DNA from: JAKLKS01 sp964370855
GTDB lineage: Bacteria; Planctomycetota; JAJSAM01; JAKLKS01
Reading direction: 5' to 3'
Assembly (NCBI GenBank): GCA_964370855.1
Contig: CAYJMF010000014.1
Location: 1 to 57,187 of the forward strand
DNA length: 57,187 bases
Position 1 is the first letter of the stretch. The number at the start of each line of letters is the position of its first letter. Shown piece by piece: positions 8,673 through 16,519 of the stretch. Below the pieces are notes generated by a model that worked only from the letters and a program-made list of their open reading frames with translations, did no database searches and was not told where the DNA came from. The translations under genes and the position numbers were made by a program.

Positions 8673-8699
8673 GGGACGCACCCAACTTTCCAACTTTTC
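8671..8699 (+). repeat. Half copy of GGGGACG-type REP-like element
   Basis: These 29 nt are identical to the start of the left arm of the full palindrome at 48579-48700. No inverted partner follows. It overlaps the stop codon of the preceding lipoprotein gene, the same junction seen at 53982. Confidence 0.75.
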
Positions 8700-8817
8700 G
8701 AAACGTGAAGCCGGGGACGCGCGCCACCTTCGCTTCTCAGGGCTCCGCCTTCCGGAGAGGAGTGCCGGCGAACCACGGCGGGCCTCCCGCGTTCCCCGGG
8801 GTGGCATGATGGGAGCG

Positions 8818-9828
8818 ATGAAGGGTCCGTGGCGGTGGGTCCTCGCGGCCATCCTCCTCGCCGGGTGCGGCGGGGGGGAGGGAGGGATTCCCCGCTCGGT
8901 GCCGCCTCCGTCGCCGGCCGCTCCCGCGATGGGAGGGCCGGACTCCGTTACGCCGGCGGATCCCGGCCCGTCGAGCGCTCCGGGTTCCGCGCTCCCGAAG
9001 GAGGAGGAAGAGGGGGAAGGGGAGGAAGAGGACCGGCCTCCTCCCGCCCTCCCCTTCTCCGCTCCCGGCGAGGATCCCGACTTCCCCGCCAAGCGCCCCC
9101 CCGAACCGGGCGACTGGCTCGCCCACTTCGACGAACCGGGCCAGACCGCGGAGGAGTACCGCTTCTCCTGCACCAACCGGCTGGTCGGCATCCGCCGGCG
9201 CATCCTCGTGCAGCCCCTCGGGAGGATCGCGGAGAAGCGGAGGGCGACGCTGGAGTCGGTGCGCCGCTTCCTCGCCGCCTTCTTCGCCGGGGCCGACGTG
9301 GAGATTGCGGAGCCCCTGCCCCTCGACCCGGACGCCTGGAAGGAGGAGCGGGGCCAGTACTTCGCGCCGGCGGTGCTCGGGGGGCTCGGCAACCGCCTCC
9401 GGGGGACGACGCTGGCCTGCCTCGCACTCTGCGGCGAGGACCTCTACGCGGAGGACCTCAACTTCGTGTTCGGCCTCGCGTCCCCGCGCCTGCGCACGGG
9501 GGTCTTCTCGCTGGGGCGGTACGACGGGGACGGGGAGGGGACGTTCCTCCGCCGGACCCTCAAGGTCGGCGCCCACGAGACGGGCCACCTGCTCGGCCTC
9601 GAGCACTGCGTGCGCTACGAGTGCCTGATGAACGGCTCCAACAACCTCGACGAGGCGGACCGCGCGCCGCTCTTCGAGTGCCCCGAGTGCCGGGAGAAGC
9701 TGCGGTGGAACCTGGGCTTCGACCCGGCGGCGCGGTGGGAGGGGCTGGCGGCGGTCCTCGCGGGGGAGGGCCTCGGGGAGGAGGCCGCCTTTGCACGAAG
9801 GCGGGCGGCGAAGTCAAGATCCCGCTGA
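8818..9828 (+). CDS. Archaemetzincin-family zinc metalloprotease, lipoprotein
   Basis: A 336-residue predicted lipoprotein (lipobox LAGC, Cys17) with a low-complexity Pro/Glu-rich linker to ~100 and a peptidase M54 domain after that. The zinc site HETGHLLGLEH (H253, E254, H257, H263) is followed by the archaemetzincin-specific cysteines C264, C269, C288 and C291, and by MNGSNNLDEAD. These residues bind catalytic and structural zinc. ATG 8818 begins the signal peptide and has a CATGAT box 7 nt upstream; ATG 8806 is an alternative that adds four residues. M54 proteins are best known from archaea and vertebrates and are less common in bacteria; the substrate is unknown. Confidence 0.88.
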   Translation: MKGPWRWVLAAILLAGCGGGEGGIPRSVPPPSPAAPAMGGPDSVTPADPGPSSAPGSALPKEEEEGEGEEEDRPPPALPFSAPGEDPDFPAKRPPEPGDWLAHFDEPGQTAEEYRFSCTNRLVGIRRRILVQPLGRIAEKRRATLESVRRFLAAFFAGADVEIAEPLPLDPDAWKEERGQYFAPAVLGGLGNRLRGTTLACLALCGEDLYAEDLNFVFGLASPRLRTGVFSLGRYDGDGEGTFLRRTLKVGAHETGHLLGLEHCVRYECLMNGSNNLDEADRAPLFECPECREKLRWNLGFDPAARWEGLAAVLAGEGLGEEAAFARRRAAKSRSR

Positions 9829-9883
9829 AGCCGGCGGCGGCGCTCCCCCGAAGAATGTGCTACCGCGGTGTCTCCCCCCCCGC

Positions 9884-9889
9884 GACAAT
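9884..9889 (+). promoter_or_regulatory. Putative -10 box of GntR gene (leaderless)
   Basis: GACAAT ends 8 nt before ATG 9898, consistent with the leaderless pattern noted elsewhere. No clear -35. Confidence 0.25.
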
Positions 9890-9897
9890 CGTCCCCC

Positions 9898-10245
9898 ATG
9901 TTCGACATCGACCACGAGTCCCCGGTGCCCCTCGGCGAACAGGTCCGTCGCGCGGTGCGTCGCGCCATCGCGGAGGGCCGGCTCGCGAAGGGGGATTCCC
10001 TCCCGCCCGTGCGCCGCGTCGCCGCCGACGCGCGCATCAACCTCAACACCGTGGCCCGCGCCTACCGCGAGCTCGAGGAGGAGGGGCTGGTCGAGACCGT
10101 CCGCGGACGGGGCACCGCGGTGAAGGCCGATCGCGCGGCGAAGAAGCTCTCGAAGAAGGACCTCCAGCTCCGCGCCCGCGACCTCATGGCCGACGCCGTC
10201 CTCGGCGGCCACCCCCGCCAGTCCCTGCGCGGCCTGCTGAAGTAG
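9898..10245 (+). CDS. GntR-family regulator, short YtrA-like type
   Basis: A 115-residue repressor-type protein. The winged helix-turn-helix covers residues ~5-75, with the GntR signature seen as LPPVRRVAADARINLNTVARAYRELEEEG in pieces. The C-terminal tail is only ~40 residues, as in the YtrA subgroup, which has a short dimerisation helix rather than a ligand-binding domain. YtrA-type regulators usually sit beside ABC transporters; here the neighbours are an archaemetzincin and a lipoprotein, so the target is unclear. A GTG 30 nt upstream (9868) is possible but lacks support. Confidence 0.87.
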   Translation: MFDIDHESPVPLGEQVRRAVRRAIAEGRLAKGDSLPPVRRVAADARINLNTVARAYRELEEEGLVETVRGRGTAVKADRAAKKLSKKDLQLRARDLMADAVLGGHPRQSLRGLLK

Positions 10246-10281
10246 GGCGGGCGCGGGACGGGCCGGGAAGGCTCCCGGCGC

Positions 10282-11811
10282 TCACTCCCCCTCGACCGGC
10301 ACCCACCCGTCGGCGAGCCGGCTCCAGCGGAGGCGGTCCTTCCAGCGCTCCCACCAGGCGGCGGCGCGGGCGGCGGTGCCGTCGTGGTCGCCGATGCGCT
10401 GATCGCAGGGCATCGTCGGGTACCAGGCCCGGAGCACGCGGTCGGCGTTGTTCCATAGGCAGCAGTTGGCCCCGACGCGGGAGCGCCAGTGGGCCAGCGC
10501 CTCCGGGTCGCCGGCGAGGCCGAGAAGGACCGGGTCCCCGAAGAAGCCGTCGTAGACGTAGGTCCGGTCCTCCGCGAGGAAGGCGAGGAACTCCCGCCGC
10601 GCCTTCCCGTCCCCGGCGATGGCGAGGCCCGCCGTGGCGGGCCAGTAGAGTTCTCGGGCCCGGTCGGCGCGCAGCGCGCGGAGCACCGGGAGCGCGGGCG
10701 CGCCGAGGAGGCCGAGGCGGGCGACGGCTACGGCGGCGGGCTCCCCTTCCGAGGCGGCGCGCAGGCGCTCCTCCGGCGTCCCGCCGCCGTCCCATCCTTC
10801 CTCACGATCCCTCCAGCCCGGCGGGGCCCGCAGGCGCCCGAGGGACGTGGCGACCCAGCCCTCCTCGAAGTCGGTCGGGGCGTTCTTCCACGCATTGAGG
10901 AGCCCCTCCGTCTCCGCGGGGGCGGCGACTTCGAAGAGGGGGGCGAGGCGGGCGATGCCCTCCCACGACTCGTCCCCGGGGGCCGGGGGCCCCGCCGCGA
11001 GGAGAGCCGCGATTCTCTCCCGGGCCTGCGAGGGGGAGAGGGGCTCGGGGCCCTCCGTCTCCGGGGGCTCCGCCTCCCCTCGCAGCCGCGCGATCCACGC
11101 CCGGGGGAGCCGGAACGCGTACCCGTCCAGCGGCCCCCCCTGCGCCGCCGCCGCCTCGAGGAGCGCCAGCGTCGTCCGGTCGGCCCGCGCATCGGCGAAG
11201 TCGGCGAGCCGCGGCGGCTCCCGATCCGCCACGGCGGCGATCATCGCCGCCCGCGCGTAGAGGAGCCCCCGCGCGACGTCGTCGGCGTGGCGGTCGCTGT
11301 TGTCCGCCAGCAGGGTCAGCAGCCAGAGCAGCTGGTGGAAGGTGGACCCCTGCGCGGGCTCCAGCAGTTCCACGAGGCCCGGGATCTGGTCCGGCCCCAT
11401 CATCCGGTGCAGGCCCTGCAGGGAGGACTCGCCGGTCTCCGTTCCGTGCTCCGCCACGGTGCGCAGCAGGCGGAGGACGTCCGCCGACCCGAGGGAGCGG
11501 TACCCCTCGCAGCCGGGATCGAGGGCGATCTCCGGGTGGGTGACGAGGAGGTCGCACTGGAGCCGGAGTTCCTCCAGGGAGAGGCACTCCGGGGGGAGGT
11601 CCCGGGCGCAGGCGAAGGCCGTGGCGGGATCCTTCGAGCGGAGGCCCGCGATGAGGAGGGGGATGCGCTCCTCCCTCGGCAGGTCATCGAGATCGGCGGG
11701 GAGGAGGACGGCGGCGGGGGGGGCGGGCGCCGGTGCCGAGGCGGTGCCCGCGGCGCAACCCGCTACGGAGATCGCGAGGAGGAGCGTGGGGAGGGCCCCG
11801 GGAAGGCGCAT
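10282..11811 (-). CDS. Predicted lipoprotein, helical, function unknown
   Basis: A 509-residue protein with a signal peptide and lipobox SVAGC (Cys19). The mature part is rich in short paired helices with Leu/Ala spacing (for example LADFADARADRTTLALL, and AAVAVARLGLLGAPALPVL), which resembles HEAT-like repeats, but I cannot assign it to a named family. A TAGAAT box ends 6 nt before the ATG at 11811, so the transcript may be leaderless. Downstream, its stop faces the GntR gene across 36 nt. Confidence 0.7.
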   Translation of the reverse strand: MRLPGALPTLLLAISVAGCAAGTASAPAPAPPAAVLLPADLDDLPREERIPLLIAGLRSKDPATAFACARDLPPECLSLEELRLQCDLLVTHPEIALDPGCEGYRSLGSADVLRLLRTVAEHGTETGESSLQGLHRMMGPDQIPGLVELLEPAQGSTFHQLLWLLTLLADNSDRHADDVARGLLYARAAMIAAVADREPPRLADFADARADRTTLALLEAAAAQGGPLDGYAFRLPRAWIARLRGEAEPPETEGPEPLSPSQARERIAALLAAGPPAPGDESWEGIARLAPLFEVAAPAETEGLLNAWKNAPTDFEEGWVATSLGRLRAPPGWRDREEGWDGGGTPEERLRAASEGEPAAVAVARLGLLGAPALPVLRALRADRARELYWPATAGLAIAGDGKARREFLAFLAEDRTYVYDGFFGDPVLLGLAGDPEALAHWRSRVGANCCLWNNADRVLRAWYPTMPCDQRIGDHDGTAARAAAWWERWKDRLRWSRLADGWVPVEGE

Positions 11812-11817
11812 CCCCCG

Positions 11818-11823
11818 ATTCTA
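11818..11823 (-). promoter_or_regulatory. Putative -10 box of lipoprotein gene (leaderless)
   Basis: TAGAAT on the minus strand ends 6 nt before the start codon at 11811; transcription would begin at the ATG. Confidence 0.35.
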
Positions 11824-11860
11824 GCGGGGCGGCGCCGCCGGAGGCGCGGGAACCGGGGAG

Positions 11861-12493
11861 TCACCAACGGGAAAGCGACGAAGCGAGGGACGTCCCTCCT
11901 CCCCCCCTCCGCTCGCGCGGCGGGGGGGCGCGGTGGAGGGTGCGCTCCATGGCGGCGACGACGTGGGCGAGGTGGGCGACCTGGCGCTCGCGATCCCCGC
12001 CGACGCGGAAGTGGAGGAAGACCGCGGGCCGGTGGAAGAGCTGGGTCCACTCGAGGACGCGCCAGTAGGCGCGGTTGCACCAGTAGGAGCCGATGCGGTC
12101 CTCCCGCTCCATGCCCGGCAGGAGGGAGAGGGCGGGCGCGAAGAGGGAGGTGCGGAAGACGGCGTTCCCCGCGGCACCCGGATCGAGCGTCGCGGAGGCC
12201 GCCACGGGGAGGTCCCGGGCCACCTCCTCGACGTTGGTGTCCCACGGCCCGTCGCCGCCCGCCTCCCCCGTGGCGACGACGCCGGCGGGGTCGCGGTCGA
12301 ACTCCCGCGCGAGGTGGATCTCGCACCGCGCGTCCACGGGCAGGACCACCGTCGACACCCGGGCCGGGTGGAGTTCGAGGAAGGCGCGCAGGACGCGCTC
12401 GCTCGCGTTCTCGGGGCGGAGCGGCTTCCCCGGGGGGCCGAAGGGCTCGAAGGCCGTCACGAGGATGCGGGGCGCCGGCTCCGGGGCGGGCAT
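11861..12493 (-). CDS. Pyroglutamyl-peptidase I-like cysteine peptidase
   Basis: A 210-residue protein of the C15 family, which removes N-terminal pyroglutamate from peptides in the cytoplasm. The N-terminal VTAFEPFG is diagnostic. A putative triad is visible: E77 in TGEAGG, C139 in YWCNRAYW, and H161 in FLHFRVGG. The regions around the Cys and His are more diverged than in classical Pcp, so substrate preference may differ. ATG 12493 has AGGAGG upstream and a TATCAT -10 box ~20 nt before it. It ends in a basic, Gly-rich tail. Confidence 0.8.
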   Translation of the reverse strand: MPAPEPAPRILVTAFEPFGPPGKPLRPENASERVLRAFLELHPARVSTVVLPVDARCEIHLAREFDRDPAGVVATGEAGGDGPWDTNVEEVARDLPVAASATLDPGAAGNAVFRTSLFAPALSLLPGMEREDRIGSYWCNRAYWRVLEWTQLFHRPAVFLHFRVGGDRERQVAHLAHVVAAMERTLHRAPPPRERRGGGGTSLASSLSRW

Positions 12494-12733
12494 GGGGCCT
12501 CCTGTGCCGGGGGATGATAGCGCTCCCCGCGCCCCGCATGCCGGGGAACCCGCCCTACCAATCACGCCCCGCCCCCCCCTTGACGCCCATCAGGGGATCT
12601 CATCACGGGCCCGAGCGCGATGGGGTGAGCGCTCCCCTCCCGCCCGCCCTAGGATCGCCGGGGCAATCAGGGGGCGTGCCTCCCCCACGGGGCCCCGGCG
12701 GGCTCCCGCCCCCGATGAGAAAGGTCTGGCACC

Positions 12734-13930
12734 ATGCCCGCCACGATGACGAGGAAGAGGGGGAAGTGCTCCCCGAAGAAGGCCGCCCCGAAGAGCTTCG
12801 CCAAGGGCGACAAGCGCGCCGATCTCGCCGGCCCCGGCGTCTCCACCTACCCCGAGGTCGCGAAGATCCTCCCCACGGACTACAACCCGATCCTCAACCC
12901 CCGCGACACGCAGATCGCCATCGCCATCGCGAAGGAGGCCATGGAGCACGGCCTCTCCCGGGAGCTGAACCTCATCCGGGTCGAGTGCCCCCTCATCGTG
13001 ACGACGGCCAGCGGCGTCAACGACTACCTCGATCGCGACGGCTCCCGCACCCCCGTGGACTTCCCCTGCGGCCTCGGCCTCGAGAAGCGCATCGACGCCC
13101 AGGTCGTTCAGGCGGCCACCAAGTGGAAGAGGATGGCGCTCGCCCAGTTCGGCATGGAGCCCGGCCAGGGGCTCTTCACGGACATGCGCGCCGTGCGCAA
13201 GGACTACTTCCTCGACCACGACCACTCCTCCTACGTCGACCAGTGGGACTGGGAGAAGGCCATCCTCCCGAAGGACCGCACCCTCGACTACCTCAAGGAG
13301 GTCGTGCGCGGCCTGTGGCGGGTCATCAAGTCCGCCGAGGACGACGTGCTGAAGCGCTTCCCGCAGCTCGCCACGCCGAAGCTGCCCCGCCTCCCCGACG
13401 AGCTCGAGTTCTTCCACGCCGAGGAGATCCTCGAGATGTACCCGACCCTCCCGCGCAAGCAGCGCGAGACGGCCATCGTCCAGGAGCACCCTGCCATCTT
13501 CATCATCGGCATCGGCTGGGTCCTCGACGACGGCTACCCCCACGAGATGCGGGCCGCCGACTACGACGACTGGGCGACCCCGACGACGCGTCCCGACGGC
13601 CGCCCCGCCCACGGGCTCAACGGCGACATCCTCGTCTGGAACCCCGTGACCCGGCGCCGCCACGAGCTCTCCTCCATGGGCATCCGCGTCACGAAGGAGA
13701 CGCTGAAGCAGCAGCTGAAGATCACGGGACAGGAGGCCTTCCTCAAGCTCCCGTACCACAGGGCGATCCTCGCCGACAAGGTGCCCCTCTCCATCGGCGG
13801 CGGCATCGGGCAGTCCCGCACCTACCAGTACCTCCTGCGCAAGGCGGCCCTCGGCGAGTGCTCCGTGACGGTCTGGCCGGAGGAGCTGCACCGCATCTGC
13901 GCCAAGAGGAACATCCACCTCCTGCGGTAG
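12734..13930 (+). CDS. asnA: Aspartate--ammonia ligase (asparagine synthetase A)
   Basis: A 398-residue enzyme making asparagine from aspartate, ammonia and ATP. It is longer than E. coli AsnA (~330) mainly through a basic N-terminal extension of ~45 residues and insertions before the C-terminus. Class II synthetase-like features are clear: AATKWKRMALAQFG, SSYVDQWDWEKAI, and the C-terminal GGGIGQSRTYQYLLRK motif 3. ATG 12734 follows AGAAAGG; another in-frame ATG lies 4 codons on. A TAGGAT box at 12650-12655 may belong to its promoter. The 240-nt upstream region holds no other gene. Confidence 0.93.
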   Translation: MPATMTRKRGKCSPKKAAPKSFAKGDKRADLAGPGVSTYPEVAKILPTDYNPILNPRDTQIAIAIAKEAMEHGLSRELNLIRVECPLIVTTASGVNDYLDRDGSRTPVDFPCGLGLEKRIDAQVVQAATKWKRMALAQFGMEPGQGLFTDMRAVRKDYFLDHDHSSYVDQWDWEKAILPKDRTLDYLKEVVRGLWRVIKSAEDDVLKRFPQLATPKLPRLPDELEFFHAEEILEMYPTLPRKQRETAIVQEHPAIFIIGIGWVLDDGYPHEMRAADYDDWATPTTRPDGRPAHGLNGDILVWNPVTRRRHELSSMGIRVTKETLKQQLKITGQEAFLKLPYHRAILADKVPLSIGGGIGQSRTYQYLLRKAALGECSVTVWPEELHRICAKRNIHLLR

Positions 13931-14006
13931 GGGGAGGTCCGTAAACCCGTTCTTACATCCGCCGGTGCGATTGGCGGGAATCGCTGACGTTCGACCGCGG
14001 GGGAAT

Positions 14007-14021
14007 CGGCACGGCGCTTGC
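14007..14021 (+). promoter_or_regulatory. Putative sigma-54 (-24/-12) promoter
   Basis: CGGCACG-GCGC-TTGC matches the sigma-54 consensus TGGCACG-N4-TTGC at all but the first base, with GG at 14008-14009 and GC at 14020-14021 (10 nt apart). Predicted transcription start is ~14033, giving a ~48-nt leader for the lipoprotein/sulfatase pair. No activator site was identified with confidence. Confidence 0.55.
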
Positions 14022-14080
14022 GCTGGTTCCCCTGCGGTCAGCCTTCCTGGAGCCGGCGGGAAGGGTGCAAGAGAACTTCC

Positions 14081-14467
14081 ATGCATTCTTCAGCACTTCG
14101 TCGGTCTTCGGGAAGGCTGCCCCACCTCGCGGGGACGGGCCTGCTCCTCCTCCTCCTGGGGGCGGTCCTCGCCTCCGCCCTGCCCGGCTGCTCCGGCTCC
14201 CGGTACGAGAAGCAGGGCCCCCTCCACTGCGTCCGCGACGGGCAATACCTCTACACCTTCGACTCGATCTGGCGGATGGAGTCGCTCCACGTCGTCGATC
14301 CCCGCACGGGCATCGCCGCCCGCGCCGAGGGGCCCGGCCTCGATGCCGACCGCGTGGCCCGGATGAGGGGCACCCTCCTCAGGACCCTCGGCCTCGCGGA
14401 CCTCGGGGCCGTTCCCCGCGAGGGAACCTCGGAGCTGGAAGCGCTGCGGAGCCTTGGGTACCTCTAG
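14081..14467 (+). CDS. Small lipoprotein resembling a detached sulfatase C-terminal domain
   Basis: A 128-residue protein with a signal peptide and lipobox LPGC. The mature part (RDGQYLYTFDS, then MESLHVVDPRTG, then a closing LEALRSLGYL) follows the order of the C-terminal subdomain of sulfatase-superfamily enzymes, where a beta hairpin is followed by a DPxE region and a terminal LGYL motif. It overlaps the next gene, a sulfatase-like enzyme, by 14 nt, so the two are probably translated together. The start at 14081 is chosen for the signal peptide; an in-frame ATG at 14018 is upstream of the predicted transcription start. Confidence 0.65.
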   Translation: MHSSALRRSSGRLPHLAGTGLLLLLLGAVLASALPGCSGSRYEKQGPLHCVRDGQYLYTFDSIWRMESLHVVDPRTGIAARAEGPGLDADRVARMRGTLLRTLGLADLGAVPREGTSELEALRSLGYL

Positions 14468-15902
14468 CCCGGATCGGCCGCGTCCCCGCCGGATCCTCCT
14501 CGCCGCCCTCCTCGTCGCCGCCGCCCTCGGACTCGCCGGGATCCTCGCCGCCCTCGGGGTGCTCGGGACGGCTCCCCCCGCGGGAAGGCCCCCGGACATC
14601 GTCCTCGTGGTGTGGGACACCTGCCGCGGGGACCGCGTCTCCGCCGCCGGGTACCCGCTCCCGACGACGCCCCGGCTCGAGGCCCTCGCCGCCGACGGGG
14701 TCGTCTTCCGCCGCTGCTACACGTCGGCCCCCTGGACCCCGCCGGCCCACGGCTCCCTCTTCACGGGACTCCTTCCCCGGCGCCACGGCCTCATCGAGGG
14801 GATGGGGGACCGCCTCCGCGCCGGGCTCCCGACCCTCGCCGCGACCCTCCGGAAGGCCGGCTACGAGACCGTGTGCGTCTCCACCAATCCCCTGATCTCC
14901 GACGCGACGGGCCTCATCGACGGCTTCGAGACGGTCCTCCCCTGCTTCCGGACGGAGGACGCGACGGTGGGTTCCGCGGAGGCCGTGGCCAACGTGCGCC
15001 AGTGGCTCCTGCGGCGCCGCGGGACGCCGGGGCCGCGGCGGCCCTTCTTCCTCTTCGTGAACCTCATGGAGACCCACCTCCCCTACATCCTCGACGAGGA
15101 GGGGGTGGAGGCGGCCCACGGGAGGGAGGCGCTGGTGCCGGCGCGCCGCGCGGCGGAGGCCACGTCCGACATGGACCCCCGGTTCCACCTCCTGGGGCTG
15201 CGGCCGATGCACCCCCGGCAGATCCGCGACCTCTCGCTCCTCTACGACGGCGCCGTCTTCCGCGACGACCGGTCCACGGGGCTCCTGCTGGACCTGCTCC
15301 GGGCCGAGGGGATGTCGTCGGACGCCTTCGTGGCGATCTGCGGGGACCACGGGGAGAACCTCGGCGAGCACGGGGAGATGGACCACGCCTTCTCCGTCCA
15401 CGACACCGTCTCCCGGGTGCCCCTGGTGGTGCGCCAGGCGGGGCGCTACGACGGGGGTAGGGTGGTGGAAGGGCCCGTGGCCCTCCACGACCTCTACCCG
15501 ACGGTGCTCGCCGCCGCGGGCGTGGAGGCGCCGCCGTCCTGCGGGGCCGACGCGGTGGTGCTCGGGTTGGCGGCGGCGCCGGGGAGGGTCGTCGTCACGG
15601 AGTACGGGCCCATGCCGCGCTCCGTGGCCGAGGCGTCGGCGGCCATGCCCGGCGCGCCGGCCCGGGTGATGGACCGGTTCCGCTGGAGGTACCGGGCGGC
15701 CCGGACCTGGACCCCGGGGGCGGGGGGCCGGACCCTCATCTACGTGGAGCAGGCCGAGTCCGACGGCTCCTGGACGCCCGTGCGGGAGGCCCTCTTCGAC
15801 TCCGGCGCCGACCCGGGGGAGGAGCGCAACCTCCTCGGGCCCGGGGAGCGGCCGGAGGAGCGGGCGGAGGCGGCGCGGCTGCGGGAGGCGGCGGAGAGGT
15901 GA
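14454..15902 (+). CDS. Sulfatase/alkaline-phosphatase superfamily hydrolase, membrane-anchored
   Basis: A 482-residue enzyme. An N-terminal hydrophobic helix (~13-38) anchors or exports it. Metal ligands are suggested by VVWDTCRGDR (~53-61), and by CGDHGENLGEHG and MDHAF (~298-315). The nucleophile region reads SAPWTPPAHGSLFTG: threonine stands where type I sulfatases have Cys or Ser for formylglycine conversion, so it may be a phosphodiester or phosphonate hydrolase, or an unmodified relative. The start is a TTG at 14454 inside the upstream lipoprotein gene; a strong ribosome site is not visible. The C-terminus has the usual LFDSGADPGEERNLL motif. Confidence 0.82.
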   Translation: MGTSSPDRPRPRRILLAALLVAAALGLAGILAALGVLGTAPPAGRPPDIVLVVWDTCRGDRVSAAGYPLPTTPRLEALAADGVVFRRCYTSAPWTPPAHGSLFTGLLPRRHGLIEGMGDRLRAGLPTLAATLRKAGYETVCVSTNPLISDATGLIDGFETVLPCFRTEDATVGSAEAVANVRQWLLRRRGTPGPRRPFFLFVNLMETHLPYILDEEGVEAAHGREALVPARRAAEATSDMDPRFHLLGLRPMHPRQIRDLSLLYDGAVFRDDRSTGLLLDLLRAEGMSSDAFVAICGDHGENLGEHGEMDHAFSVHDTVSRVPLVVRQAGRYDGGRVVEGPVALHDLYPTVLAAAGVEAPPSCGADAVVLGLAAAPGRVVVTEYGPMPRSVAEASAAMPGAPARVMDRFRWRYRAARTWTPGAGGRTLIYVEQAESDGSWTPVREALFDSGADPGEERNLLGPGERPEERAEAARLREAAER

Positions 15903-15970
15903 TCCTCCTCCTGTAGCCCCCCCCGCGTCTGGATCCCCGGGGAAGGAGATTCCCCCCGGGAGGTGGATCC

Positions 15971-16438
15971 ATGCGCAGGGCCGTCCTCGTCGCCGCCGCC
16001 GCCGTCGCCGTCGCCGCCTTCGCCGCCTTCGCCGCGACCTTCGCCGCCGCCGCCGCGGAGCCCCGCGGCCCCGTCTTCGGGAACAACGCCTACGAGGGGG
16101 AGATCCGCGATGACGGCGGACCCGACGCCGACGCCTTCGTCGGGCCGCTGCTGGCGGGGGAGCGGCTCTCCGTCTCCGTGGCGGCGGCGCGGGGGTCGCC
16201 GCTCCGCCCCGTCCTCGCCCTCCTCGATCCGGCGGGCGAGGACCGCACGCCGCTCCTCCGGACCGCCGGCGGGGGGGTCTCCTTCCGCTCCTTCATCGCC
16301 GACGTCCCGGGCCGCTGGACGGTGCGCGTCGCCGGCGCCGGGGACACCGAGGGCGGCTACGCCGTCCGGTTCCGCGTCCGCTCCCGTCGGACGGCGACCC
16401 GCCGCTCCCCCCCGCCGGGCCCCGCGCCGCGCATCTAG
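15971..16438 (+). CDS. Secreted PPC-like domain protein, N-terminal part (ends at in-frame TAG)
   Basis: A 155-residue reading frame with a long Ala-rich signal peptide (1-31) and a bacterial pre-peptidase C-terminal-like beta domain (DAFVGPLLAGERLSVSV to GRWTVRVAG). ATG 15971 has GGGAGG just upstream. It ends at TAG 16436-16438, but the same frame continues at once with typical domain sequence (TIPFPGGGGARLDLRV), so this is probably the front of one gene that also includes the next entry. The TAG lies between a C7 run (~16405) and a G13 run (16454-16466), so paired homopolymer errors are possible. Confidence 0.6.
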   Translation: MRRAVLVAAAAVAVAAFAAFAATFAAAAAEPRGPVFGNNAYEGEIRDDGGPDADAFVGPLLAGERLSVSVAAARGSPLRPVLALLDPAGEDRTPLLRTAGGGVSFRSFIADVPGRWTVRVAGAGDTEGGYAVRFRVRSRRTATRRSPPPGPAPRI

Positions 16439-16519
16439 ACCATCCCCTTCCCCGGGGGGGGGGGGGCGCGCCTCGACCTCCGGGTCGAGGGCGCGGGGCC
16501 CGGCCCCCCGTCCCTCGAC

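Noticed and set aside
12580..12608. TTGACG as a -35 for asnA
   Set aside because: The hexamer 17 nt downstream (TCACGG) is not a credible -10.
16436..16438. TAG in the PPC/TIG gene as pyrrolysine
   Set aside because: No known role of Pyl in such secreted domains, no downstream element, and flanking homopolymers offer a simpler explanation.
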